NCBI GenBank assembly: GCA_020741775.1
Contig: DYYG01000028.1
Span: forward strand, 1-64,000
Origin: Methylorubrum populi
GTDB lineage: Bacteria > Pseudomonadota > Alphaproteobacteria > Rhizobiales > Beijerinckiaceae
Length of the DNA: 64,000 nt
Direction: 5' to 3'
Below the pieces are notes generated by a model. That model ran no database searches. It was not told where the DNA came from and was given only the letters and a program-made list of their open reading frames with translations. Positions 36,025-44,636 of this stretch are shown here, one piece after another. Position 1 is the stretch's first letter. Each line of letters starts with the position of its first letter. The position numbers and the translations under genes were made by a program.

Positions 36025-37005
36025 ATGTTCGTTCTCAGCTTCCTCACCCGGCGCCTCGCGCAGGGGGCGGTGATCGTCTTCCTCGTCTCGCTCCTGATCT
36101 TCACCCTCCTGCGGGTGGTGCCGGGCGATCCCGTGCGCCTGATGGCCGGCGGCATGGCGCCCGAGGCGCTGATCGAGCAGATCGCCACGCGGATGGGCCT
36201 GCGCGATCCGATCCCGGTGCAGTTCGGCCGCTATATCGGCCATGTCGTTCAGGGCGATCTCGGCCAGAGCTTCGTGCGGCCGGCCAACGGCGCGGCCACC
36301 GGCGGGGCGAATTTCAACGACGCCACGCGGGGCGAGCGGGCCGAGGTGATCCGCCTCATCCTCGACGCCCTGCCGATGACCTTGCAGCTCGCGGCCCTGG
36401 CGCTCGCCTTCGCGCTGGTCTTCTCCGGCCTGCTCGGGATCGCGGCGGGCCTGCACCCCGGCGGCATCGCCGACCGGGTCGCCTTCGCCGTGTCCTCGGT
36501 CTTCATCTCCCTGCCGAACTTCTGGCTCGGCATCGTCCTGGCCCTGCTGCTCTCGGTGAAGCTCGGCTGGCTGCCGGCGATCGGTTATGGCGGCTTCTCC
36601 TACACGGTGCTGCCGGCGCTGGTGCTCGCGGTCGAGCTGTCGCCGGTGCTGATCCGGACGCTCTCCGGCGCCGTCGCGGCGCAGATGTCGGAATCCTACG
36701 TCGCGGTCGGCCATGTGCGCGGCCTGTCGCGGCCGCGGATCGTGGCGGCGCATGCGCTGCGCAACGCCTCGGTGCCGCTCCTCAACCTGCTCGGCGTGCA
36801 GTTCTCGTCCCTGCTCGGGGGCGTGATCATCGTCGAATACATCTTCGACTATCCCGGCCTCGGCCTGCTCACGATCAATGCCGTGCTCCAGCGCGACTTT
36901 CCGCTGATCCAGGGCATCGCCATCGTCACCAGCGCGATCTTCGTCCTCATCAATATTCTCGTCGATCTCGCCGCCACCACCATCGATCCGAGGCTCGCCT
37001 ACTGA
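36025..37005 (+). CDS. ABC transporter permease (DppB-like)
   Basis: 326-residue inner-membrane permease of the DppB/OppB type, with about six membrane segments, an N-terminal RRLAQGAVIVFLVSLLIF helix and the cytoplasmic EAA loop near AHALRNASVPLLNLLGVQ. It forms half of the import channel. The start at 36025 gives the usual N-terminus MFVLSFLTRR; the frame is open from 35959. Its stop overlaps the start of the next permease by one base. Confidence 0.9.
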   Translation: MFVLSFLTRRLAQGAVIVFLVSLLIFTLLRVVPGDPVRLMAGGMAPEALIEQIATRMGLRDPIPVQFGRYIGHVVQGDLGQSFVRPANGAATGGANFNDATRGERAEVIRLILDALPMTLQLAALALAFALVFSGLLGIAAGLHPGGIADRVAFAVSSVFISLPNFWLGIVLALLLSVKLGWLPAIGYGGFSYTVLPALVLAVELSPVLIRTLSGAVAAQMSESYVAVGHVRGLSRPRIVAAHALRNASVPLLNLLGVQFSSLLGGVIIVEYIFDYPGLGLLTINAVLQRDFPLIQGIAIVTSAIFVLINILVDLAATTIDPRLAY

Positions 37006-37940
37006 TGGATGCCGTCGAGACCTCCCTGGCGCTCCCGCCGCCCCACGCCGACACCGCTGAGGCGCGCCTGATGTCGCGCTCCATCGGCCGGCGCATCCTC
37101 GGACAGGCGACCGGATCCACCGGCTTCAAGATCGGGCTCGCCCTGGTCCTGATCCTGGCGCTGGCCGCCGCCCTCTATCCCGAACTCAGCGGCATCGACC
37201 CGGTGAAGATGGATGTGCGGGCCCGCCTGCTGCCGCCCCTGTTCCTCGGCGAGAAATGGAGCTGGGCCCACCCACTCGGCACCGACCAGATCGGCCGCGA
37301 CATGCTGGTGCGCAGCCTCGTGGGCCTGCGCACCTCGTTCCTGATCGGCGTCGCCTCGGTGGCGCTCACCCTGCTGATCGGCTGCGCCCTCGGCACCGTC
37401 GCCGGCTATTTCGGCGGCCGCACCGACACGGTCGTGATGCGCATCACCGACGCGCAGCTCTCGATTCCGATGATCATCCTGGCGATCGCGGTGCTCGGCG
37501 TCTCGCGCCCGACCATCCCCGCCATCATCCTCGTGCTCGGCCTGTCGAACTGGCCGGTCTATGCCCGGGTGATGCGCTCGGTGGTGATGGCCGAGCGCGG
37601 GCGCGAATATGTCCGCGCCGCGCAGGTCTCGGGCGCCACCCATCCGCGCATCATCCTGACCCTGCTGGTGCCGCTGCTGCTGCCGCCGCTGCTGTTCACC
37701 TCCGTGCTCGACGTGGCGCGGATGATGATCTTCGAATCGACCCTCGGCTTCCTCGGCCTCGGCGTGCAGCCGCCGACGCCTACCTTCGGCAACATCATCG
37801 CCGACGGGCGCAAGTACCTGCTCAACGCGTGGTGGATCGCCACCATGCCCGGCCTGTTCCTGTGCCTCACCCTCACCAGCATCAACCTGATCGGCGCCGC
37901 CTTCGAGCGCGCCCGCAACACGATCCATGGGGGCGCCTGA
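37005..37940 (+). CDS. ABC transporter permease (DppC-like)
   Basis: 311-residue DppC/OppC-type permease that pairs with the DppB-like subunit. It has the N-terminal extension before the first membrane segment, HPLGTDQIGRDMLVRSL (family signature), and an EAA-type loop near AAQVSGATHPRII. Both ends overlap neighbours by one base (TGATG/TGATGG type), so the unit is translationally coupled. Confidence 0.9.
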   Translation: MDAVETSLALPPPHADTAEARLMSRSIGRRILGQATGSTGFKIGLALVLILALAAALYPELSGIDPVKMDVRARLLPPLFLGEKWSWAHPLGTDQIGRDMLVRSLVGLRTSFLIGVASVALTLLIGCALGTVAGYFGGRTDTVVMRITDAQLSIPMIILAIAVLGVSRPTIPAIILVLGLSNWPVYARVMRSVVMAERGREYVRAAQVSGATHPRIILTLLVPLLLPPLLFTSVLDVARMMIFESTLGFLGLGVQPPTPTFGNIIADGRKYLLNAWWIATMPGLFLCLTLTSINLIGAAFERARNTIHGGA

Positions 37941-39775
37941 TGGACCCGGTGCTCTCCGTCCGCGACCTCTCCGTCGCGCTCACGCTCCCCGGCCGCCAGC
38001 GGACCCTCCTCGACGGCATCGGCTTCGATGTCGCCCCGCGCGAGATCGTGGGCGTCGTCGGCGCCTCGGGTGCCGGCAAGACGGTGCTGTCGCGGGCCGT
38101 GGTGAACTGGATCGAGCCGCCGCTCGCCATCCGCTCCGGCAGCGTGTCCTTCCGCGGGCGCAACCTCCTCGCGCTGCCCCCGCGCGAGATGCGGCGGCTG
38201 CGCCGGGACATCGCCTATGTCGGCGCCAACCCGATGGGCGCCCTCGATCCGACCCTGCCGGTTGGCCGCCAGATCGTCGAGAAGCTGCGCGCGGTGATGC
38301 CGGAGGTGTCCCCGAAGGAGGCGCAGGCCCGCGTCGTCGCCCTGCTCGATGCCGTGCGCATCCCCTCCGCCGCGTCGCGCTTCCACGATTACCCGTCGCA
38401 ATTCTCCGGCGGGATGATGCAGCGGGCGCTGATCGTCGACGCGATGGTCTCCAACCCGGCGCTGCTCGTCGCCGACAACGTGACCCAGCCCCTCGACGTG
38501 ACGGTGGCGGCCCAGGTGATCCGCCTGATGCGCGAACTCACCGAACGGTTCGATACGGCGATCCTGTTCGTCTCCTCCTCGCTTCCCGTGGCTCGCGAGG
38601 CGGCGAGCCGGACCCTGGTGATCGATGCCGGAAAACTGGTGGAGGAGCAGGCGACCGAGGCGCTGATCGCCGCCCCGCGCCATGCCTATACCCGCGCGCT
38701 GGTCGCGCAGATCCCGGTGATCTGGGGCGAGCGGCCGACCTTGCCTGCAGCCCCGAAGCCGGCCGCGCCGGTCCATGCCGACGCCATCATCAGCCTGCGG
38801 GACGTGTCGCAGACCTACCGGGTGAAGAAGCGCGGCAGCTTCGCCGGCACCAGCGCCCTGCGCGCCGTCCGCAACGTCACCTTCGACATCGTCAAGGGCG
38901 ACAGCTTCGCGGTGGTGGGCGAATCCGGCTGCGGCAAGTCCACCCTGATGCGGCTCCTGAGCCGGCTGGAGCACCCGAGCGGCGGCAGCGTGCTGTGCGA
39001 GGGCCGCGACATCGCCGGATTGTCAGGGGCCGAGCTGCTCGGCTTCCGCCGCAAGCTCCAGCTCGTGCTCCAAGACCCGTTCAACTCGCTGCCGCCGCGC
39101 ACCGGCATCGGCGCCATGCTCGAAGCTCCCTTGCGGACCCATGGCTGGCGCGACCCGAGGAAGATCCGGGAGAAGGTGCGCGCGGTGATGGACGATGTCG
39201 GGCTGCCGGTCTCGCTCTACGACGACCTGCCGCTCGGGCTCTCGGCCGGGCAGCGCCAGCGCGTCAACGTCGCCCGCGCCATGGTGCTGGACCCCGAGAT
39301 CCTGCTCATGGACGAGACGCTCTCGGCCCTCGACCAGACCGAGCAGTTCAAGCTGCTCGCCCTGTTCGACAAGCTTCAGCGGGCGCACGGGCTGACCTAC
39401 ATCTATATCAGCCACGATCTCGCGATGGTGCGCAAAGCCTGCAACCGCATCGCCGTGATGTATCTCGGCGAGGTGGTGGAACTCGCCGACAACGAGCGCC
39501 TGTTCTTCGATCCCGGCCATCCCTACACCCGGGCGCTGCTCTCGGCGATGCCGTCCCTGGAGGAGCGGCGCTACCGGCCGGAGGATTGTCTGATGGAGGG
39601 CGAGCCGCCGAGCCCGATCGATCTGCCCCTCGGCTGCGCCTTCCGCTCCCGCTGCCCGCAGGCCTTCGGCCCCTGCCTCGACCGTCCGCCGCTGCTGTCG
39701 GTGCGCGGCGCCCGCGACCTCGCCTCCTGCCATCTCGTGCCGGGGCCCGGCGCCACCCTCGCGGGCGCGGCCTGA
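37940..39775 (+). CDS. Fused double ABC ATPase (DppD-DppF type) with degenerate first half
   Basis: 611-residue protein carrying two nucleotide-binding domains. NBD1 (about 1-265) keeps Walker A GASGAGKT (41-48), the signature FSGGM (155-159) and Walker B Asp179. But the Q-loop Gln is Ala96, the catalytic Glu is Asn180, and the switch His is replaced in SSS (212-214). NBD2 (about 285-570) is intact: GESGCGKS (327-334), LSAGQ (434-438), Asp458/Glu459 and His492. A C-terminal oligopeptide-type extension follows, with GCAFRSRCP and further Cys. Only one of the two ATP sites should hydrolyse. It energises the importer encoded upstream. Confidence 0.9.
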   Translation: MDPVLSVRDLSVALTLPGRQRTLLDGIGFDVAPREIVGVVGASGAGKTVLSRAVVNWIEPPLAIRSGSVSFRGRNLLALPPREMRRLRRDIAYVGANPMGALDPTLPVGRQIVEKLRAVMPEVSPKEAQARVVALLDAVRIPSAASRFHDYPSQFSGGMMQRALIVDAMVSNPALLVADNVTQPLDVTVAAQVIRLMRELTERFDTAILFVSSSLPVAREAASRTLVIDAGKLVEEQATEALIAAPRHAYTRALVAQIPVIWGERPTLPAAPKPAAPVHADAIISLRDVSQTYRVKKRGSFAGTSALRAVRNVTFDIVKGDSFAVVGESGCGKSTLMRLLSRLEHPSGGSVLCEGRDIAGLSGAELLGFRRKLQLVLQDPFNSLPPRTGIGAMLEAPLRTHGWRDPRKIREKVRAVMDDVGLPVSLYDDLPLGLSAGQRQRVNVARAMVLDPEILLMDETLSALDQTEQFKLLALFDKLQRAHGLTYIYISHDLAMVRKACNRIAVMYLGEVVELADNERLFFDPGHPYTRALLSAMPSLEERRYRPEDCLMEGEPPSPIDLPLGCAFRSRCPQAFGPCLDRPPLLSVRGARDLASCHLVPGPGATLAGAA

Positions 39776-39859
39776 TGCCCGGCGCGATGCCGTCACGGCC
39801 CCTCTCCCCGGCGTGCGACCTCGCGCCCGCCACCCCCTCCTCAGAAGTCGATGTGACCC

Positions 39860-41152
39860 ATGCCTGACACGATGGCCCTTCCCGCCGCCCGGATCGACCC
39901 GGCCCGCCTTCAGGCGATGATGGAGGCGGTCTGCGCCTTCGGCGGCGGGCCGGACGGCGCCATGACCCGCCTCGCCCTGTCCGATGAGGACGGCCGGGCG
40001 CGGGACTGGCTCGCCGCCTGGTTCCGCAGCCACGGCCTCGCGCCGCGGGTCGACGCCATCGGCAACCAGTTCGGTCATCTGGAGCTGGCCGGGCCGGGGG
40101 CGCCGACGGTGATGGTCGGCTCGCATCTCGACAGCCAGCCCAATGGCGGCCGCTTCGACGGGGCGCTCGGCGTGATCGCCGCCTGCGAGGCCATCCTGTC
40201 GGTGCGCGAGAGCCTGGCCGAGGCGGGGACGAAGCCGGCCTGCAACTTCACGGTCGCCAACTGGACCAACGAGGAGGGGGCCCGGTTCCAGCCGAGCCTG
40301 CTCGGCAGCAGCGTCTTCACCGGCGCCGCCGATCTCGACTGGGCGCTCGCCCGCCGCGACGGCGACGGCATCGCCGTCGGCGAGGCGCTGGCGGCAATCG
40401 GCTATGCCGGGACCGACCGGGTGCCGGTGCCCGATGCCTTTGTCGAATTGCATATCGAGGGCGGGCCGATCCTGGAGCGCGAGGGCCTGCGCTTCGGCGC
40501 CTTCACCCGGTTCTGGGGCGCCACCAAGTACCGCCTCGCCTTCCTCGGGCGCCAAGCCCATACCGGCCCGACGCCGATGGCCGAGCGGCGCGACGCGCTG
40601 CTTGCCGCCGCCTACCTGATCGCCGACCTCAAGGCGATGACGGCCGATTACGGCCTCGACCTGCACAGCTCCGTCGGCCGGCTCGAAGTGCGGCCCAACT
40701 CGCCCAACACCGTGCCGAGCGAGGCGGTGCTGTTCATCGAACTGCGCTCCGGCTCCCCCGCCATCCTGGAAGAGGCCGAACTGCGGCTGAAGGCGGCGAT
40801 CGATCTGGCCTGCGCCCGCGCCGAGGTCGGCCATGAGGTGCGGGCGATCGACCGCCGCGCCGCCGGCCCGATGGCGCTGGGCCTCGTGCGGCTGGCCGAG
40901 CGGGCGAGCGCATGCCACGGCATCGCGGCCCGCCATCTCGACACCATCGGCGGCCACGATGCGGTCAGCCTGTCGGCGGTCTGCCCTTCGGTGGTGCTGG
41001 CCGTGCCCTGCCGGGGCGGAGTGATGCATCACCCGACCGAGTTCGCCTCGCCCGAGGATCAGGCCTTCGGCACCCAGGTGCTGGCCGACATGCTGACGAT
41101 TCTGGCCACCGAGGGCCTGGCCGCCCTTGAGACCGGGGAGCAGGGCCGATGA
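39860..41152 (+). CDS. M20-family amidohydrolase (N-carbamoyl-amino-acid hydrolase/allantoate amidohydrolase type)
   Basis: 430-residue di-metal hydrolase of the hydantoinase/carbamoylase subgroup, which cleaves carbamoyl or similar C-N bonds. VGSHLDSQPNGGRFDGALGV holds the first zinc His and bridging Asp, NEEGARF the acidic pair, and HIEGGPILE the dimer-region His. QAHTGPTPM and MHHPTEF near the end complete the family pattern. There is no signal peptide, so it acts on imported substrate in the cytoplasm. It lies 84 bases after the ATPase gene, and its end overlaps the next kinase gene by 4 bases. Confidence 0.87.
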   Translation: MPDTMALPAARIDPARLQAMMEAVCAFGGGPDGAMTRLALSDEDGRARDWLAAWFRSHGLAPRVDAIGNQFGHLELAGPGAPTVMVGSHLDSQPNGGRFDGALGVIAACEAILSVRESLAEAGTKPACNFTVANWTNEEGARFQPSLLGSSVFTGAADLDWALARRDGDGIAVGEALAAIGYAGTDRVPVPDAFVELHIEGGPILEREGLRFGAFTRFWGATKYRLAFLGRQAHTGPTPMAERRDALLAAAYLIADLKAMTADYGLDLHSSVGRLEVRPNSPNTVPSEAVLFIELRSGSPAILEEAELRLKAAIDLACARAEVGHEVRAIDRRAAGPMALGLVRLAERASACHGIAARHLDTIGGHDAVSLSAVCPSVVLAVPCRGGVMHHPTEFASPEDQAFGTQVLADMLTILATEGLAALETGEQGR

Positions 41153-42129
41153 AGGGACTCGGCACGCCCGAGGACGCGCAGGAGCGGCTGGCCGAGGCGG
41201 CCCTCGCCGAGGCCTTTGCAGCGCAGCCTGCCTTGCGGGGCAGGGCTCCCCATTACGGCCCGGCCCTGCCCGGCCTCGCCTCGCCCTCCTATCAGGGGGT
41301 CGAGTCCACGGCCTATCTCGTGGCGGACGGGGAGGGGCGGGAGCCCGCCTATTTCCTCAAAGTGGCCGAGCCGGCCGCCGCGCCGCTGCTCGATCCCGCC
41401 ACCGCCTTCCGCGCGGCGACGGCCATCGCCGCCCTCGACCTCGCTCCGGAGCCGCTGCACCGGGCGGAAGGGCAGGGCGCGATCCTGTTTCGGTACCTCG
41501 GCCCGGACTGGCGTCCGGCCACCCTGGACATGCTGCAGCGGCCCGAATCCATGGGCGCGGTGATCGCGGCCTTCCGCCGGATCGGGGAGGGCGCCCCGTT
41601 CGGGCGGCGCTGGAGCGTCTTCGAGGCGATCCGTGCGCTGCGCGCCCTGCTCGGCGAGGAGGCCGACACCCTTCCCCCCGATGCGTGGTTCCTGTTCGAT
41701 TGGGCCGAGGCCATCGAGGCGGCGCTGACCGCCGCCGGCACGGATGTCCGGCCGGCCCATGCCGACCCGCACGCCTCGAACCTGCTGTTCGGGCCCGGCG
41801 GCGCCCTGCGCCTCGTCGATTTCGACATGGCCTGCGACACCGACCCCCATTACCAGCTCGGCGCTTTCCTGAACGAAGCCTGCCCGTTCGAGACGCCGAT
41901 GAAGGCGGGCATCGAGATGGCCGAAGGGCGCTTTCGGCAGGACGTGTTCAACCGCGCCCGCGCCTACGCCGCCGCCGACGACCTCCACTGGGCCCTGCGG
42001 GCCCTGGCGATGGATCGGCTCTCACCGCGCCGAGGGCTGGAATTCCGCAAATACGCCAGTTGGCGCTTCCTGCGCTGCCGGATGCAGGTCGGGCGGCCGG
42101 GCTTCGAGGAAACCCTGAGGGACCTGTGA
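41149..42129 (+). CDS. APH-family phosphotransferase (kinase 1)
   Basis: 326-residue kinase-fold protein of the aminoglycoside/choline/homoserine kinase group. The catalytic loop is HADPHASNLLF, with the base Asp and metal-binding Asn, and the metal-binding Asp is in LRLVDFDMA. The N-lobe Lys is probably in YFLKVAEP. Family members phosphorylate a hydroxyl on a small molecule such as choline, ethanolamine, thiamine, homoserine or an antibiotic. Its ATG overlaps the M20 hydrolase stop, so the hydrolysis product may be its substrate. A second kinase of the same superfamily follows. Confidence 0.8.
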   Translation: MKGLGTPEDAQERLAEAALAEAFAAQPALRGRAPHYGPALPGLASPSYQGVESTAYLVADGEGREPAYFLKVAEPAAAPLLDPATAFRAATAIAALDLAPEPLHRAEGQGAILFRYLGPDWRPATLDMLQRPESMGAVIAAFRRIGEGAPFGRRWSVFEAIRALRALLGEEADTLPPDAWFLFDWAEAIEAALTAAGTDVRPAHADPHASNLLFGPGGALRLVDFDMACDTDPHYQLGAFLNEACPFETPMKAGIEMAEGRFRQDVFNRARAYAAADDLHWALRALAMDRLSPRRGLEFRKYASWRFLRCRMQVGRPGFEETLRDL

Positions 42130-42150
42130 GCGCGACTGTCCCACCCGTTC

Positions 42151-42260
42151 CCCTCATCCAGAGGTGCCGCGTCAGCGGCCGCGAAGGATGCGCCAGGGGT
42201 CGCTGCGGGAACTGGAACACCCTTCGAGACCGGCGCTGCGCGCCGACACCTCAGATAAGG
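42151..42260. repeat. Dispersed palindromic repeat, family B, copy 1
   Basis: A GC-rich imperfect palindrome of about 110 bases between the two kinase genes. The left end CTCATCCAGAGGTG mirrors the right end CACCTCAGATAAGG, and inside GAAGGATGCGCCAG mirrors CTGGAACACCCTTC. A related element lies at 56206-56315 in the other orientation. Confidence 0.6.
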
Positions 42261-42312
42261 CCGAGCTTCGAAGGTCCCTTTCGATCGATGAGCGCTTTGT
42301 GAGGAGCCGAGC

Positions 42313-43248
42313 ATGATCTCCCTGGGCAATGCCGCCACCGAGGCCGAGCGCGCCTTCGAGGCCGTTCTTCGCACCGTCGCGTCCTGGCAGGGACGGCCGA
42401 TGCGCTACCGACCGGTCCATGGCGGGATCAGCAACATGAACTGGCGCGTCGAGGTGGCGGGCGAGCCGCATTCCTACTTCGTGAAGATGCCCGGCCGGGG
42501 CACCGAGATGTTCATCGACCGCGCCGCCGCCCGCGCCGCCAGCCGGCAGGCGGAGGTCATCGGCCTCGGGCCCCGCACCTTCGACTATCTCGACGCGCAG
42601 GACATCGAGATTGCCGAATTTATCGACGGGCGCCGCCCCTCGACCAACCGCGACTTCGCCGACCCGGCCCTGCGGGCGGAAGCGATGCGGATCTACCGCC
42701 GCTTCCACGACGCGCCGCTCCTGCCGCTGACCAAGACCGTGTTCGACATGATCGACGAGCACGACCGGCAGGCGGCGGAACTCGGCGCCCTGCTGCCGCC
42801 GGACCAAGCCTGGCTGACCCGCCAGACCCGGCTGGCGCGGGCGGCGCTCGACGCCTCCGGCCTCGACCTCGTGCCCTGCTTCAACGACCCGATGCCGGGC
42901 AACTTCCTCGTCGGCGACGACAAGTCGATTCTGCTGATCGATTTCGAATACGCCTCCAACAACGACCGGCTCTACGATCTTGCGATCTGGAGCGGGGAGA
43001 TGTTCTTCCCCGAAAGCGTCGATCGCGAGCTGATCGAACAGTATTTCGGCCGTTACGACGAGGCCCTGTTCGCCCGGCTGATGGTGCACAAGGCGCTCGC
43101 CGACGTGAAATGGTCGACCTGGGCGATGGTGCAGAACCGCATCTCCACCCTCGATTTCGATTTCTACAAATACGGGATCTGGAAACACATGCGCGCCCGC
43201 TCGATCATGAACGACCCGCGCTGGCCGCTCTTCCTGAAGGCGCTCTGA
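42313..43248 (+). CDS. Choline-kinase-like phosphotransferase (kinase 2)
   Basis: 311-residue kinase of the APH/choline-kinase superfamily. The N-lobe has HGGISNMNWRVEV and the Lys in YFVKMPG. The catalytic loop reads CFNDPMPGNFLV; the His normally before the Asn-Asp or Gly-Asp is Phe, but the base Asp and the Asn are kept. LLIDFEYASNNDRLYDLAIW is the metal-binding region and is close to choline/ethanolamine kinases. The start at 42313 has GAGGAG upstream. It is only distantly like kinase 1, so it is not a recent duplicate. The phosphatase gene begins 3 bases after its stop. Confidence 0.8.
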   Translation: MISLGNAATEAERAFEAVLRTVASWQGRPMRYRPVHGGISNMNWRVEVAGEPHSYFVKMPGRGTEMFIDRAAARAASRQAEVIGLGPRTFDYLDAQDIEIAEFIDGRRPSTNRDFADPALRAEAMRIYRRFHDAPLLPLTKTVFDMIDEHDRQAAELGALLPPDQAWLTRQTRLARAALDASGLDLVPCFNDPMPGNFLVGDDKSILLIDFEYASNNDRLYDLAIWSGEMFFPESVDRELIEQYFGRYDEALFARLMVHKALADVKWSTWAMVQNRISTLDFDFYKYGIWKHMRARSIMNDPRWPLFLKAL

Positions 43249-43251
43249 CCG

Positions 43252-44034
43252 ATGGCGCCCGCCGCTCCGCTCGCCCCCGAAGACATCCTCGCCTTCGCGG
43301 CCGACCTCGCCGACGCCGCACGGCCCCTGGCGCTCGCCTATTTCCGCACCCCGCTCGACATCGTGTCCAAGGCCGACGAGAGCCCGGTGACGGTGGCCGA
43401 CCGCGCCATCGAGGCGCATCTGCGCGGCCTGATCGAGGCGCGGTTTCCCGATCACGGCATCTTCGGCGAGGAGATGGGGGTGAAGCCGGGCAGCGGCCCG
43501 GTCTGGGTGATCGACCCGATCGACGGCACCAAGAGCTTCGTCACCGGCCTGCCGCTGTTCGGCACCCTGATCGCCTTCCTCGACGGCGAGACGCCGCTGG
43601 TCGGAGTGATCGACATGCCGGCTTTGGGCGAGCGCTGGACCGGCCTGCCGGGGGAGGCGCGCTTCGGCCAGGCGCCCGCCCGCACCAGCGCCTGCCAGAG
43701 GCTCTCCGACGCGCGCTTCTTCACCACCTCGCCCGAGGGATTCTCCGGCGCGGACGAGGCGCGCTACCGCCGCCTGATCGCGCGAACGGCTTTGCGCCGC
43801 TTCGGCGGCGATTGCTACGCCTACGGCCTCCTCGCCTCCGGCCATTGCGACCTGATCGCCGAGACCGGGCTGCAGCCCTACGATATCATGGCGCTGGTGC
43901 CGGTAATCCGGGCCGCCGGCGGGGTCATCACGGATTGGACGGGCGCCGACCTGACCCTCACCTCCGATGGCAGGGTGCTGGCCGCAGCGACGCCGGAGCT
44001 GCATCGAGAGGCGCTGGCGGTTCTACGGGAGTGA
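43252..44034 (+). CDS. Inositol-monophosphatase-family phosphatase (HisN-like)
   Basis: 260-residue metal-dependent phosphatase. The ligands are Glu73/Glu74 in FGEEMG, and Asp88 and Asp91 in WVIDPIDGTKSFVTG. The third site is in QPYDIMALVPVIRAAGG, where the family usually has WD. The motif fits histidinol-phosphatase/IMPase-type enzymes; inositol-phosphate, histidinol-phosphate or another small phosphoester could be the substrate. It is the last gene of the importer-hydrolase-kinase unit, 3 bases after kinase 2, so it may act on a kinase product or an imported phosphoester. Confidence 0.83.
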   Translation: MAPAAPLAPEDILAFAADLADAARPLALAYFRTPLDIVSKADESPVTVADRAIEAHLRGLIEARFPDHGIFGEEMGVKPGSGPVWVIDPIDGTKSFVTGLPLFGTLIAFLDGETPLVGVIDMPALGERWTGLPGEARFGQAPARTSACQRLSDARFFTTSPEGFSGADEARYRRLIARTALRRFGGDCYAYGLLASGHCDLIAETGLQPYDIMALVPVIRAAGGVITDWTGADLTLTSDGRVLAAATPELHREALAVLRE

Positions 44035-44206
44035 GGCGGTTGGAACGCCCCTCTCGCTTCGATTCGGGAGTCCGCGACGATGATGCCCCCTCCCACCGAT
44101 CCGGCCACGCGGCCGGTGCGGAACCGGACGGCCCGGAACGGCGCTTGGTGGCGGCCCTGGCCCGAAATCCGAGCGAAACGCTGACGACCGGTTCGATACT
44201 TTTCGC

Positions 44207-44232
44207 GGAACGGTTTGCTCCCGTTCGCCGTC
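44207..44232 (+). promoter_or_regulatory. Possible EcfG-type (general stress) promoter
   Basis: GGAAC at 44207-44211, 17 bases, then CGTC at 44229-44232 resembles the alphaproteobacterial general-stress promoter (GGAAC, 16-17 bases, CGTT). It lies 45 bases before the ATG of the small secreted protein at 44277. One base of the -10 differs from consensus. Confidence 0.4.
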
Positions 44233-44276
44233 TCTGCTCGGTAGTCGGCAACACTCCGACACTAGGGAGGCGATCA

Positions 44277-44531
44277 ATGGTCCGCAAACCGACTTTGGCC
44301 GTGCTCGGCGCACTGGTCCTTGCTGGCGCCGTCCTCGGGAGTTCCTCGGCCGCCATGGCCGATCCGCCCTGGGCCCGAGGCGAGCGCGGCCTTCGGCATG
44401 GTGGCCCTCCGCCCTGGGCCCCCGCTCATGGCTATCGACGGCACCGGGAATTCGGCGGCTACGGCCGCAGGGATGTGCGCATCTATGAGGGGCGCCGTTA
44501 CGGAGGGTCCCGCTACTCCGACCGCTACTAG
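44277..44531 (+). CDS. Small secreted Arg/Gly/Tyr-rich protein
   Basis: 84-residue protein with a signal peptide (about 1-29, ending AAMA) and a basic mature part of Pro, Gly, Arg, His and Tyr ending RYGGSRYSDRY. There is no known domain. The start follows AGGGAGG. The stop codon TAG is the first three bases of a dispersed repeat (copy 1 of family A), so the C-terminus may have been set by the repeat's insertion. A possible stress promoter precedes the gene. Confidence 0.65.
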   Translation: MVRKPTLAVLGALVLAGAVLGSSSAAMADPPWARGERGLRHGGPPPWAPAHGYRRHREFGGYGRRDVRIYEGRRYGGSRYSDRY

Positions 44532-44636
44532 AACATGTTCCGCGGAAGTGGCTGCCGGCTCCGCGAGAGACAACGCGGCACGATCAAGAAGTTAGAGCAT
44601 TTTCCGTGATCCAATGATCATGGAAGATGCCCTAGA
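44529..44636 (+). repeat. Dispersed repeat with inverted ends, family A, copy 1
   Basis: About 108 bases starting TAGAACATGTTCCGCGG and ending near TGGAAGATGCCCTAGA. The core GCGAGAGACAACGCGGCACG and the segment GATCCAATGATCATGG recur in copies at 47582-47688 and, inverted, 56331-56432. The outer ends are imperfect inverted repeats of TAGAGCATTTTCC. Confidence 0.75.

Noticed and set aside
39023..41032. 669-codon minus-strand open frame
   Set aside because: Antisense shadow covering the end of the ABC ATPase and the M20 hydrolase; high-GC codon bias keeps this frame open.
34365..44034. Thiamine-precursor salvage cluster
   Set aside because: An M20-type amidohydrolase and APH-type kinase occur in thiamine salvage, but the transporter is Dpp-like rather than ThiXYZ, and no thi genes are present.
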